DNA from: Acanthacorydalis orientalis
Taxonomy: Eukaryota > Arthropoda > Insecta > Megaloptera > Corydalidae
Direction of reading: 5' to 3'
NCBI GenBank assembly: GCA_034766995.1
Contig: CM068315.1
Coordinates: 14,526,510-14,590,509 of the forward strand
DNA length: 64,000 bases
Shown: in pieces, positions 47,861-59,327 of the stretch
Layout: the number at the start of each line of letters is the position of its first letter
Position numbering within the stretch: the stretch's first letter is position 1
Notes under the pieces: model-generated
Databases searched by the model: none
What the model was told of the DNA's origin: nothing
What the model saw: only the letters and a program-made list of their open reading frames with translations
Made by a program: the position numbers and the translations under genes

Positions 47861-49763
47861 ATTATACAGCAATTTAATCTAGCCGAATGACAATTCCATA
47901 CAGATGGATAGATAGTAATTTATTCAAATATGCGAAATGTATACCACACACATATACATATTTATAAACGTATCATTGGACGAATGTAGGGGAGAACCTT
48001 TTTCTATATTTCAAATAGAATTGTGTCTTGAATGTTTGTTTGCATATAAAAAATTATCTGCAATATATAAATAGTTCTTAATTATTTATTGAATCATTAC
48101 ATTGAAAAAATTAAATTGGAAAAAAGTATTAAAATTCGTACTTAACAAATATATACACTTTATGGTTTTATTTGTTCGTTTTCTTAAATAATGAAATAAG
48201 TTGGGAGTGAGATATGTGATATTCAATACCATAAACTTTAATTTAGAAATATTTTCTCCTTTTACGATGATCACTTCGGCTAAAATTACCATGACAGTGC
48301 ATTAGAATGTGAAAATGTTTAATTTCAATAGGACAATACTTTTTTTTTAATTTAGATGACAACATTTATTGATAAAAATTAATAATAAATATTCAAATAT
48401 GAATATTAAACGTAAATATGTATTTTATTTATTAGAATTATGGATATTTAGTCTTATTGATAGCGATTAATAGTGAAATTCATTTTTGAAATATTAAAGT
48501 GACAACAGTAAAAAAATAACAGTCATGGTTCATAAATATGATAGCTATGGCAACAGAAAAAATGGATCAGAAGATAACGTAAAAAAAGAGTGTAAAAGAG
48601 AAAGAGCGAGTTATACTCTTTATAGAAACCTGTATTCTTTCGTTCAAATATTGAAATCTATAATAATTTTTTTATCGGCAATCTTCGATGTTATTATATT
48701 TTTACAATATTGCAATTCGTGAACTGTCAATTAAGCTAAATTTCAATGAAAAATAATTGTTTTCTCTAAAACTATTCAGGGAATTTGAATGCAATTTAAT
48801 ATTCCGTCCCTTTGTTCATCAAAAGTAACTCAAGTAACTCAAAAACTATGAAACAGGTCAAACTTCAATAAATAATAATTAATTATTCTAAAACGGTACA
48901 GATAATCTTAATAACAAATTATGCAGTCGTCCCTTTATCCATAAATTATATAACAAAAAAATTTGAAATACTTCTCAGTTTTTTTAAATATTTTTTTATT
49001 ATATTCGAAAATGGGACCTTTTCCATTAGAGCACGTGTGAAAGTGCTGAAAATTAAAATTATAATTTCTGTTAAACGGTAAAGGGAATAAATTTTAAATT
49101 CATCTTACAAAGCATTTTTTACAACTCTCCATACATTATCAATCTAATACCAATTTATAATCGTTATTGGTATCAAAAAAGCTCCATTCTCTCGTTTATG
49201 GAGATCGAACTCGCACGGTCAGCTGTTCAACATCTGTTTGAGGTCAACAGGACCGCGTTTTATGTTCAACGGCACACATCATGCACAGAAATTACGTCTG
49301 CGTACTATTATTTATTGTCCTAATTTATATCCAATAAATGTCCGTTTGAATTTAATTAAAATAGGAATTATTTTATACGATAATCGCCATTTGCGCATAT
49401 TAATTTAGTTTTCAATTATTTTTTATTAGTTTTGTCAACGTTCTTGTTAATTAATATTCATTGGTTTTTTTTTAAAAAAAAAGATAAAACGTAAAATATT
49501 ATTGAATTAAGTCTTCATTTCGTAGAATGTGATTTTTTTGTTACAAAAATTCATGTTGAAATTCTTTTCTTATGAATTGTTAAGGTGTATCTTGAGTTGC
49601 AGTTTATAGAGCTCGATTTGACATGGATTACACAACTTTAACATGAAAGTATGTTTTAACTAGAAGTTTGCTCAACTCGGTTAATATTGGCTTTTGTAAT
49701 TGGTGAAACACCCATTTCTATAACCTATATTTCTCAGAACATTTAAGAGAAATTGTTGATGTA

Positions 49764-51005
49764 TTAGGTTGATGTAAAGATAATTGCGGTTTTTAGGTAT
49801 CGAGCATAAAGTCGCATATATCAGTTAAAAATTATATTTATTAATCAAATAAAGACCATCGGCCTGCATATATTTCTCCCAACGGAAAACAAGTTTGTTT
49901 ATTCCTACAATATAGAATTCTGGAGTCCTGGAATTAACGAATTCATCGAAAGCGCTTTGAGCTGATGCTTGATCTTTGAAAACCTTCTCTCGTAGGAAAT
50001 CACTCAAATGTTAAAAAAAATGATAATCTGTTGGAGACAGGTTCGGAGAATAAGGTGGGTGAAGTAAGGTTTCATAACCCAAATCATTTAATTTTTTTAG
50101 TCATTTATGAGACGTGTGGTCGAGCAATGTCGTGAAGAAGTATTGGTCCTCTTCGATTGACTAATACTGGCCGTAAACAATCCAAATCTTATGCATTTTT
50201 TCAGTTTTCTGACAATATTTTTCTGCTGTTATTGTTTCAGGAAGCTGTAATGAATGATGCCATAATACTTTTTTTATAAAGTTTTGGTTTAGGAAACTGT
50301 TTTGGTGCTTCTCCTTGGTCTAGCCACTGTGATGAACGTTTCCGATTATTGTAGAGAATCCACTTTTCATCACATCTGACAATGCGTTCAAGAAAGGGAT
50401 CATTTTTGTTATACAAAAGAAGTGCAGAGCAGACTTTGTATCGCCGAATTGCTTGATGTTCATTTAGTTCATACGATACCCATTCATTCAGCTTTTTGGT
50501 TTTTCCAATTAGGCTCAAATGTCGAACAACTATTGAATGATCAACATTGAGTTCTTCTATCACCTCTCGAGTTGTTTTACGTGGATCCGATCAATAATGG
50601 TTCTTCAATCATTATTGTCTATAGCTGAAGGACGTCCACGATCCTCCCCATTATCAAGGCTTTCGTTTCCATTGCGAAATTTTTGAAATCAGTATTAAGC
50701 TGTACGTTCACTAATTGACTCTTCGCCAAAAACAAATTTAATATTTCGAGCAGTTTCTATTGCCTTACGTTCCAATTTAGAATCATGCAATAAAATCGCG
50801 CGTTTCCTTTTTTTTCTATACCTAATTTAAGAGCTTATATCCTACAATATTAAAGAATTAAAATAATAGACATAAGCTGAAATCAGCTAATTTTTATTGT
50901 TTACAATGATGTATCACATGACTATAACAAAAGATAACGGTAATTAGAAAAGTCGGCACCAAACTTAAAATGATAAAAACTGCAAATATTTTTGCACTAA
51001 CCTAA
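49764..51005 (-). mobile_element. Full-length mariner (cecropia/Hsmar1-like), inactive
   Basis: Terminal inverted repeats TTAGGTTGATGTAAAGATAA (left) and TTAGGTTAGTGCAAAAATAT (right) with TA on both sides give a 1242 bp element. The minus strand reads through a degraded transposase with the family signature CDEKWILYNNRKRSSQWLDQ, EAPKQFPKP, HDIARPHV and HPPYSPNLSPTDYH. Confidence 0.93.
49825..50830 (-). pseudogene. mariner transposase pseudogene
   Basis: Read on the minus strand: KRAILLHDSKLERKAIETAR and NIKFVFGEESISERT (N-terminal DNA-binding part), GRPSAIDNND, VVRHLSLIGKTKKLNEWV, CDEKWILYNN (first catalytic Asp kept), HDIARPH (second Asp kept, usual HDNARPH), YSPNL (third Asp replaced by Asn), and the C-terminal FVNSRTPEFYIVGINKLVF. 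Stop codons and frameshifts interrupt it and no start Met is obvious. It was a Hsmar1/SETMAR-type transposase and is now inactive on several counts. Confidence 0.9.
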
Positions 51006-51292
51006 TACTAAGTTCTAATATTGGAACAACAAAACATAGTGTTTAATTTCTATTTAATATTATTAATCGTCACGCAACCGTTCGTGTATTCGTAATATAG
51101 TAATTTGAAATTCTAATATAGAAAATAATCGACTGATAGTAACGTTATTTAATAAACATTAAAAATTCCATGTGCATTTATTACTGTACAGCGAACATGG
51201 CTTGCAATGTCAAATTTCAATCAAATTTCAAAACTATGCTAATCGTTCTACCCATGATCACGTCGTACTGCGTAATACTGCGTTTTAATTGG

Positions 51293-51657
51293 TTAACCCT
51301 TAACGGTCGGGAGCTTTTTTTGTAATACTCGCCTAAAAATAAGACGACAGAAAATGAGGTGAAAGCTTAAAAAATGTTTATAAGAACGAAAACTTAAATA
51401 AAACATTTAAACTGGTTTATTTAGATGTAAATTCAAGATATTTAGTTGATTCGTAACTTTATAAGTAAAATTAATTTTTATGATTTTTGAGAGTATGATA
51501 TTTTTCAAAGCAGTCGCCAATGTGCAAGGATGGATTCGCGGGACATGTTGAACAATATATAAATGTTTGTTTACATGTCCCTGTATTGGGGCCTTTCGTT
51601 TTCTATGGTATAAGTATGATGTCCCCGTAGCGGGTCCTTTCGACCGTTAAGGGTTAA
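51293..51657. mobile_element. piggyBac-like MITE with TTAA duplication
   Basis: TTAA then CCCTTAACGGTCGGGAGC; at the other end CGACCGTTAAGGG then TTAA. Terminal repeats of at least 13 bp are perfect inverted copies (CCCTTAACGGTCG). Subterminal GGGGCCTTTCG and GCGGGTCCTTTCG repeats are also present. At 365 bp with no coding sequence it is non-autonomous. Confidence 0.85.
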
Positions 51658-52082
51658 TATAAACAATTTGAAGCTATGCCAGCCAACTCAGCCATGTATG
51701 TTGTCTAAACCTCGTGAAAAGACGCATCTTTTTTTTATTCAAAACTTATAAAAGTTTTGTATCTCGTATAAAATTATTGTTCTTTCTTTTACCACAATGC
51801 ACATTCATAGAGTGCTCTGTTGGTGATCAAATTCTTGTATTTTAAAAGCATTCCAGTGCTAGCACAGGGTCTAAGTTGACTCAAAAGGATCCTGTATCAT
51901 TATCTTGTGATATGTTTTGTTTAAAAAAAATTTAGTCCTGGCACTACGATAAAATTCATTTGTGAAATGATTTTTCGAACTCAAGTCTAAATTAAGAAAT
52001 CTCGATTAACCCCTCAATAGAATTATTGAGATACCAAAATATGGACTAGCTTAAGGATCATTTTCAAGTGGTGTATCTTTTC

Positions 52083-52430
52083 AAATGAATTCTGTTCGCC
52101 TCACAAATCACAAATAAAGTGTTTGATCAAAAATGTTCAATAATCGATTTTATTGATCATTTTAAATGTTGCTCGGGCGCATTTCAATGGCATTGCACTC
52201 ATCTTCAAAGCATTAAGCTAATAAAAAATCTAACTATCGTAAAATACTATTTTAAAATTTTATAAGAAGAGAATTTTCTGTACCTTGGCACTCTAAAGAT
52301 GATGTAATCTCCATCGAAATGCTCATAAACGATAATTAAAGATGATAAATAATCATTTACTGATATTTTCTATCAGAAACATTATCTGTGAATTGTGGAG
52401 TGAAAATTAATTCTTTTGTGAGACGAAAGT
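52083..52430. mobile_element. MITE family A copy, full length
   Basis: TTTGATCAAAAATGTTCAAT, ATTGATCATTTTAAATGTTG, GCGCATTTCAATGGCATTGC on the left; CCTTGGCACTCTAAAGATGA, TCCATCGAAATGCTCATAAA, GTGAATTGTGGAGTGAAAA on the right. Clear palindrome. Confidence 0.85.
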
Positions 52431-52599
52431 ATTGGAACTATATCGTGTATCCTTTGTTAGACACTGGCAACTGACATGTAAATCCTCATCGTAAAACGAT
52501 TTTTTACCGGAACTAAAATGTTAAATTGAAGTACACGCACGCAGTCGCTCCGAAAAATAAATATAAAACGTTCAACGATTGATTATTCTATATGCAGAT

Positions 52600-52810
52600 A
52601 AACAAATCTTGCTGTACTTTACAAGACGATTGTGTGACGAGCGCCAGCTTGATAGCGTGATGTTTCACTGAGGGTCGGTCGGCCATAAAACCCATGACTC
52701 ATGACTCCGTTCATTGTTCCCTTACAGGAGGAGTTACTTGTGTTTTAAAGTTAATGACAACGACAGTACTGCAAGTGCGATTGAACGACTAACCCAAGGT
52801 GTAAGAAAAT
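52600..52810. promoter_or_regulatory. GC-richer block with AP-1-type site, candidate regulatory region
   Basis: Contains GTGTGACGAGCGCCAGCTTG, GGGTCGGTCGGCCATAAAA and ATGACTCATGACTCC (TGACTCA at 52695-52701), followed by TCATTGTTCCC. It resembles a core promoter or enhancer in composition only. No gene start is evident next to it. Confidence 0.3.
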
Positions 52811-53020
52811 CTCGACTTTTCTAGCAGTATTTTTAAGTGTATATCAATTGAGATTTCCAAATTGGGGATCTTTAAATAGATTAACAGAAGATATAAATTG
52901 GGTATATAGTTTAAAATCGTCTTAAAGTCAGCGAGAAAAAAAATGTGTGGTAAAAACTTAAAATACTCGACTGTGATTTCAGTTCTGTCATTTTTTATAT
53001 TGTTATTGTTTTGTTACGAT

Positions 53021-53328
53021 ACAGTTCTGAAATTGTGGCTAAACTCATGACCGTAAGTGAACTCTTTCTTATTTTATTTTAAATCACAAAAAAATTCAGT
53101 TAAAAATAAATCATTATTGATCATTTTTGATTATACCATGATTTTAAGAACGCCAAGGCTCAAAAAATTTAATTCTTTTGAAAATGAATCTCAAATTTAA
53201 ATAATAATCAAAAATGATTAATGATGATTTATTGAAAATTTCTGAACAGAAACATTTGTTTTTTGGTTTATGGGTTGAAAAAAGAATTCATCTCTGATAG
53301 TATATTTAGCCACAGTTTCAGAACTTTA
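53021..53328. mobile_element. MITE family A, reference copy with both ends
   Basis: Left end ACAGTTCTGAAATTGTGGCT and right end, inverted, AAGTTCTGAAACTGTGGCTA define the terminal repeat of the family. Interior TAAATCATTATTGATCATTT pairs with AAATGATTAATGATGATTTA. About 308 bp, non-coding, probable TA target duplication, so probably Tc1/mariner-derived. Confidence 0.85.
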
Positions 53329-53464
53329 TTATATAACCTACATACTCGTCGTAATTTTAAAAAAATAGATACGGCACAGTCTAACTTTTTTCTCATAATG
53401 ATTATGTATTATTTTAATGATCTATTCAAGAATCTTTTTCTGTAAGTGTAACAAAAAATACACT

Positions 53465-53670
53465 ATTGTGCTAGGTGATTTCTGAAAAATTTTTGGTTTT
53501 CTTTGACCCTTATTTTGATAGCAATGCCATCTTGAGAGATTTTTGAAAATATGACTTTTAAGAAAATGGGATTTTCCTGTACTTTGGCGCTCTGAAAACA
53601 AGAAGCTTTTTGTGGTTTTTAAGATGAAAAAAAATCATTTGCGAAAGATGTGTTTTTAATCGCTTCATTA
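53465..53670. mobile_element. MITE family A, degraded copy
   Basis: ATTTTGATAGCAATGCCATC, TTGGCGCTCTGAAAACAAG and TTTTTGTGGTTTTTAAGATG are recognisable family A blocks in order. Confidence 0.5.
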
Positions 53671-53851
53671 TTCGTCTGTCAATGTATAATAACAAAAAAT
53701 AATTAAACTCCTCAAAACACGCCCTTCAAATAAATACATATTTATTTGAATAATCAGTCGAATTTCATAAGCAGTAAGAATTTATTTATTTAAATTCGTG
53801 TCTTTATAGTCATTTTTACACAAAAATCGATTCAAATTTCTGTCACAATAC

Positions 53852-54350
53852 AGTTCTGACGCTGTGCCTGTTATGAATAGATTTTTTCTTTTTTCTATGC
53901 CGGAGAAGAATTCATCTGTGAAAACATTGTTTTAATAAACTTTGTGTATGTTATTCATATTCATTTAATTAAATTTCTTCATGTTTCTTTGATTAAAATT
54001 CAAATAATCTGTCTGAAGATGATTCTAATTGAAACTGGTGATAGGGAACAAGACTTCAAGACGGTTTTGTGGATTTTACTAAAAGTAAATATATTTTTTA
54101 CATGAAAAAATTTCAAGGTCTTAGGAAAATAACTAAAAAATTGTAAAAACAACGATGAAAGATTATTTAAAATTAAAAAAGCGTATAATTAAATAAGAAT
54201 AATCCTTAAAAGTAACACAATAGGAATCTAACACAGTGGGAATAGAAATGCGTATAAGCAGTAATCAAAAATGATTAATTATCATTTTTTCAGCATTATT
54301 TGATTAAAATGTTTGTGAAACAAAAGAAAAAATCATTTGTGAAACCTTAA
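53852..54350. mobile_element. MITE family A, split copy
   Basis: Left end ACAGTTCTGACGCTGTGCCT at 53852 and right-half blocks GCGTATAAGCAGTAATCAAA AATGATTAATTATC at 54250-54290, with unrelated DNA between. Either one copy with an insertion or two fragments. Confidence 0.5.
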
Positions 54351-54679
54351 TAAAAACATTTTTGTTTACTTATCTCTTAACTAATTCATATCTCAACTCA
54401 ATACTATTTCAATCGTATTATAAATAATATTTTATTAAAACTGACAATAATATATCTATTTTTGCAGCGATATAAAATGAAATAAATTTATTTGAATTGA
54501 GAAACAGTCACGGGTGACAAGAAACTAAAATATAAGCAAATTTTAATGACGTCTCGACTAACCTATATTTGAATTTTGTAACGAAGACACGAGCGTTTTG
54601 GCACTCGTTGAATTCGAATAAACAGGTATGTTTGTAAATAAGTTATAAGAAACGTATACCACATGTCACAAGAATTTTT

Positions 54680-54868
54680 TTTTTCTGAAAAAATTCCATT
54701 ATATTCAGAGCGTCGAAGTGTAGAAAAATCTTACTCTTTTGAAATTGAATCTAAGATTTAAGTAAAAGTGAATATTTATGAACAGAAATTTGTTTTTTGA
54801 TTTGTGGGGCGAAAAATAATACAATTATTAAAGTGATTTTAGCCACAGTGTCAGAACTGTCATATCCG
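54680..54868. mobile_element. MITE family A, right-half copy with intact end
   Basis: GATTTGTGGGGCGAAAAATA, then GTGATTTTAGCCACAGTGTC AGAACTGT at its right end: the complete family A terminal repeat. Left end missing. Confidence 0.75.
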
Positions 54869-55349
54869 ATTAAAAAAAAAATATCAAGAGATGATATAGT
54901 TGTTATTTGAATCAGGATTAGGGTTATTTTCATTATATATTAGAGGATTCTTTCCGTAATTGCGACCCAAAAAAACCCAAAAATTACACTTTAGCTAGAT
55001 GGGTCAGTATGATATTGTGACACTCTATACGCCCACAGTTTCCAGCCTGTTCTTCTTCCGTGGTAATCGTTACAGAAAACTCTACAACCATCTCTCAATC
55101 TAAAGCCATTGTGAGTCAAAAGTTGTAGGTTCCGTGTATGGAATTTTCACTAAATTCCGCAAAAAGCGCCCATAGCATTGCAAGCAAGATTGTGTTAGAC
55201 GAATTTTGAAAAGTTTGTTTGTCAAATTTGCCACATTTTGAACAACATTTCTTCACCTATGTTTTTCTTGTTTTTCCTGAGTTTTTGTTGATATGCCTAT
55301 CTTTTTACATCCGCTATACAAACCATTATATGATTTTTACATATATTCA

Positions 55350-55815
55350 ATGATCAAAATTGCTATGCACGGCAACAGATCGAATTAATTAAAAAAAACT
55401 GAGGGTTCAAGAGCAGATAACTGAAAGTGATTAAAAAAAATAAAGTTCAAAACTCTTTTCGAAAAACAAAATCCCAAGATCAAACTAGCTATGTAAGGAA
55501 AACAATTCGAATTAATTTCAGAGATTGAGCAGATTAAATGGTAGACAACTGTAACCGATGAAAAAAATTAATTTCTCAAGATAAGAATCAGAAGATCAAA
55601 TTAGTTATGCAAAGAAGACGATTCGAATTAATTTTTTGATCGGAGAAGGCTTTAAAGGTAGACAAATGAAAGCTATTAAAAATGAATTTCTAGATTGGTA
55701 CCGATAACAAGAACCCGAAGATCCGACTAGCTGTGCAGGAAAAACAATTCGAATTAATTTCTGATATCGAGAAGGCCTTAAAGACAAACAACTAAAATCG
55801 ATTTAAAAATGAATT
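55350..55815. repeat. Tandem array of four units of about 120 bp
   Basis: GATCAAANTNGCTATGNA..AA.A.TTCGAATTAATTT recurs at 55352, 55478, 55594 and 55720, so spacings are 126, 116 and 126 bp. Each unit also carries a GAGAAGGCNTTAAAGNNAGACAA block and an AAATGAATTTC end. Units are diverged but collinear. The only open frames here are repeat-derived. Confidence 0.85.
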
Positions 55816-56039
55816 TCACGAATGTTTCTAAAAATGATAGGATTTTTGTAAAAAATATATTTATGTTTAAAAAAATATTTTGTTCGAGTATGGCGAACTT
55901 AACTTTTTATAGTATCAGCTATAAGAGTTTCTTTTACAATATATATTTTATTTTTTATTTTTACAGTCACTATTTTTGTGATCATACTTCGTAGAAGTCG
56001 CATTTTTTCGCAGCGCGTGAACGTTTTAATTCACATAAC

Positions 56040-56600
56040 TTTCATATCCTTGAAATAGAAAAAAAAATTAAGGAGCGGAGGTGATCTCGCGTTACGTAAC
56101 CATTTGGCTGCCGACCGCTCGTTTCAAAATAAATGATTCCCGACACAATGTCGCGTTTTATAAATAATGAGACGTGCGTGTGTGTTTTTCTTTCTTCGCT
56201 CCCATTTTATAGAACAATCGAGCCGGCTCTCGACAAAAGCAAATGACCTTTAGGTGAGGAATGAACAGTCGACGCACTAGATGATAGTTTAATGTCAACG
56301 TCTAGGTTTTATAAATATTGGCTCGACTCGTGCCACACTGTACGTCTATATTTTTGACGTCGGTCAAAGGTGGGCGGTCAAAAAACAGACGTTCTGACGT
56401 CCTCTGCGACGCTCTAGACGTAGCAAATTACCCGTGAATTGGGCTATGAAATTTAACAGCGGCAGTGTGATGCGTCGTCGGTAAAAGAAAACTCGCCGGT
56501 TTCGAAACCTGGTGTAAACGTGGTCGCGTTTGTTTGTTTGTTTTCGTTTGTTTTGTAGTTTCGTTCGATATTTGAACACCGAATGTACGATCATCTCATT
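56040..56600. promoter_or_regulatory. GC- and CpG-richer island with a TATA-type box
   Basis: A 0.55 kb stretch with GAGGTGATCTCGCGTTACGT, GGCTGCCGACCGCTCG, repeated GACGT motifs (TTTTTGACGTCGG, TTCTGACGTCC) and TATAAATA at 56310-56317. About 30 bp further is CACACTGTACG. Composition is similar to the synaptotagmin 4 promoter region. It could be a promoter or leader of the gene whose coding exon starts at 62546, or an enhancer. No protein signal. Confidence 0.35.
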
Positions 56601-56810
56601 GAACTCACTGGTTGATTATTTGATATTCTTCAAATGTGTTTATGTTTAAATATAACTCGACGAATAGTAAATCAGTAGTGAAAGGTATTGATTTCAAACA
56701 CACGTACGTATATAAAAAATAAACATATATACATATGCGTATGTTTTTCTTAACTTTTTGTTTACTGAATGAATTTAAATATAAAAATGTAACTATACAA
56801 TTTTTGTTAA

Positions 56811-56950
56811 GAGAGAAAGAACAGTTTAAGACAAAAAATATACATTTCTTAAAAAAAATGTAAAATTTAAAATTTTTTTTTATTTCTGACATAGAAGTTC
56901 CATGAGGTGAATGATGAATTGTTGATTATTTAGTACCAATTTTTTGTTCA
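56811..56950. repeat. Dispersed repeat of unknown class, copy 2
   Basis: Partner of 31306-31450: AAGAACAGTTTAAGACAAAA, TTTTATTTCTGACATAGAAG, GAGGTGAATGATGAATTGTT. Confidence 0.65.
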
Positions 56951-57369
56951 CGGAACTTGAATGTCTCGACAGTTCATAAAGGATTAAAATCGGCTGATAA
57001 TCCTTTTTTTAATACACAAAAAATTTGAAATATTAGCTTCAATTAAAAATGGCAGTGAATTAATTCAATCTTTTTTAGTGTGCATCTGCTTTTCATATAG
57101 AAATCTAGAAAAATAAATATAATCGATATTTATTTTCATTTTGTTATTAATTCGTCTTTGAAAATAAGTGATCAAAGAATGCGTGTTGTCATTTACTATT
57201 CAAAAGTTAGTTCACTTATTTAAAACAATAAACATTTAAATAGTGTTTTATTTTTGCACGTTTCATCATACATTGATTATGTTATTTCATTCGTTTTGTT
57301 TTTTTTTTAAAAAAAATTAAATAATATATCTCTCTATTAATAAAAATCAGTCCTCTCGCCAGCAAATGA

Positions 57370-57425
57370 GTTTTATTGGTGTTCTGATTGGCTGATGGAG
57401 ATCGCGTGATCTCTGTTCTGATTGG
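57370..57425. repeat. Short direct repeat with ATTGG motifs
   Basis: GTTCTGATTGGCTGATGGAG and GTTCTGATTGGTTGACATT lie 39 bp apart, each holding an inverted CCAAT box. Confidence 0.6.
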
Positions 57426-58079
57426 TTGACATTAGTCACATGTATGTACCTCTTTCACGATGTACAACGAATGAACGTATACGATTTCAATGTAAAAATG
57501 GTAACAAATTTATTCAAAATATTTTATTCACTGAAGCTTTAGAGTGAAAAAAATGTTTCAATTGGGTTTTGTTAACTTTTATGAACTTTTACAATAAAAA
57601 TTTTATGACTGACTATTTTTTATAGATTTTTATTAGTCAACTTCTTTTAAATTTACATTCATTTGTCTCTTTTTAGCATGTTTAATATCACATTTCGACA
57701 AGTATAAGCACTTATTGTATCCGATCTCATTTTATACCGAAGTCTGTTCAAATTTTCATATTCAGTGGAATTATTGAGCTCTTTGAATTCATTTTAAAAA
57801 TAATTCAAATGAAGGTTCTATTGGCCTGAGGTCAGGAATCGATTATCCTTTTTGTGATCAGGCAAGAGATGTAGTTACAGTAAGACGTTCGAAAGACACT
57901 TCCATTTTGATAGAAGTGACTGCTTTTTTTGCAAAAATATTTTCCTGTTTTTGATTGGTTGAGGAAGTCCAATTATTTGGTCAAAAAAATTCAACTAGTC
58001 TTTGAGATCTCTAAAATTACTTCTATGATCATATGAAATCAATGAATGAAATCAAGCACAAGCAGTGATTTTCATAAAT

Positions 58080-58215
58080 TAATTTTTCGATTTCACACAA
58101 ACAAAAACATTTTTGATTAAAAATGTTCGATAATTGTTAATTGATCATATTTAATTGTTGATAATGTGCATCAGATTATTTTTAGAGTTATATTATAGAA
58201 AATGTATCTTAATGA
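58080..58215. mobile_element. MITE family A, left-half copy
   Basis: TTGATTAAAAATGTTCGATA, ATTGATCATATTTAATTGTT and GATAATGTGCATC. Worn. Confidence 0.55.
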
Positions 58216-58319
58216 TCAGGAAATGATAGTTCTGAAGTACATCTATAAATAGTATTATGATAGTTCGACGCAGTTTAACCTCATACCCGGGAGAATTTTT
58301 TTATATAAATTTAAGTTTT

Positions 58320-58560
58320 TCATTCTCTCCTAACTTTTCTAATCAAAAATGTTGAAAAATCTATTATTGATTATATTTGTTGTTGTTTTTGATAGCAGCA
58401 ATATCATTATGAGCAATAAGACACTGAATATGACGGTATCGCCATTAGTCCAAGTCAAAAATGCTCAGTAATTAATTCTCAAACACTTCTGATCAAAAAA
58501 TATTTTTGTGGTTTATGGAGTGAGTGAAAAATTCATTTAAGAAAATGAATCGAGTTTCTG
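58320..58560. mobile_element. MITE family A copy
   Basis: TTCTAATCAAAAATGTTGAA on the left, and ACACTTCTGATCAAAAAATA, TTTGTGGTTTATGGAGTGAG on the right. Centre eroded. Confidence 0.6.
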
Positions 58561-58689
58561 TTTGATTTAATTCGCTGTTAATTCTAACTCACATCCATAA
58601 TACGAACCAAATTGTTGCCAAACTGAATAGAATAACCAAAACTGATTTATATTGTAATTCAATTTGATATGTTATGTCGACCTGTTCTC

Positions 58690-58870
58690 GAACATTTCAC
58701 TGCATTGCCATATTTTTTTTTTAGATTCTATTATACTTTAGCGCTCGGAAGAATATTACATTGCCATCGAAATGCACATAAAAAACAATCAACAATGATC
58801 GATAGTAATTTATTGAACATTTTTTATCAAAACTATTTTGTCGAATTTTTTGTCGAATTCTGTACACAAA
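58690..58870. mobile_element. MITE family A, right-half copy
   Basis: TTTAGCGCTCGGAAGAATAT, GCCATCGAAATGCACATAAA, ACAATCAACAATGATCGATA, TTTATTGAACATTTTTTATC. Confidence 0.7.
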
Positions 58871-59029
58871 AAATAAAAAGATAAATATATAGATTAAAAA
58901 AATAAATAGATTAATCTGCAAAGAACAATATATGGGTTTTTGACGCCCTTTCTCAATTTTCTAGCCTTAATCCAACAGACTAACTACGATCATTTCATTA
59001 AAAAAAGTATGTAAAATTATAAAGTTCAT

Positions 59030-59120
59030 TATTAATTTTTTATGGTTTGTGAGCGCTAGTGAAAAGTAATTTGTGAAAGTGAGTTTTGTGATAGTGTAAA
59101 ACCTATACTATGTTAAAATT
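59030..59120. mobile_element. MITE family A, right-end fragment
   Basis: TTTTTATGGTTTGTGAGCGC, GTGAAAGTGAGTTTTGTGAT AGTGTAAAACC matches only the last part of the family. Confidence 0.5.
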
Positions 59121-59320
59121 TCACATTTAAATGTAGATTTGGTCTTATTCTAAACTTGTGTAGCATAGATGACGGACGAGCGCTTAATAAAAAAACACAT
59201 CCACCTTTTTTGAAACAGTACATTTCAGTACATAAACCGTTATCGTATTTATGTCACCCTACGGACCACATAAACATATCAAGCGTTGCATAGAAACTGC
59301 TCGTGGCGACGACCCAGCGC

Positions 59321-59327
59321 TATAAAA
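59321..59327 (+). promoter_or_regulatory. TATA-type box TATAAAA after a GC-rich segment
   Basis: CGACGACCCAGCGC precedes TATAAAA. A start about 30 bp downstream would fall near 59350. No gene is tied to it; it may serve a non-coding exon of the downstream gene. Confidence 0.25.

Larger units (their letters stand above)
37051..49760. other. Gene-poor region dominated by simple repeats
   Basis: No exon with coding character found on either strand. Contents are about a dozen (TA)n tracts, a local tandem duplication (41460-41930), family A MITE copies (43448, 45808, 46907) and a few GC-richer unique blocks (38560-38880, 40560-40740, 47640-47850). Long Tyr-Ile frames are artefacts of (TA)n. Confidence 0.6.

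Noticed and set aside
48525..48722. 65-codon frame starting MVHKYDSYGNRKNG
   Set aside because: Starts with ATG but has no splice or promoter context, AT-driven composition and no recognised similarity.
55605..55787. Minus-strand frame with internal repeats
   Set aside because: Comes from the 120 bp tandem array, so its repeated motif is DNA repetition, not a protein domain.
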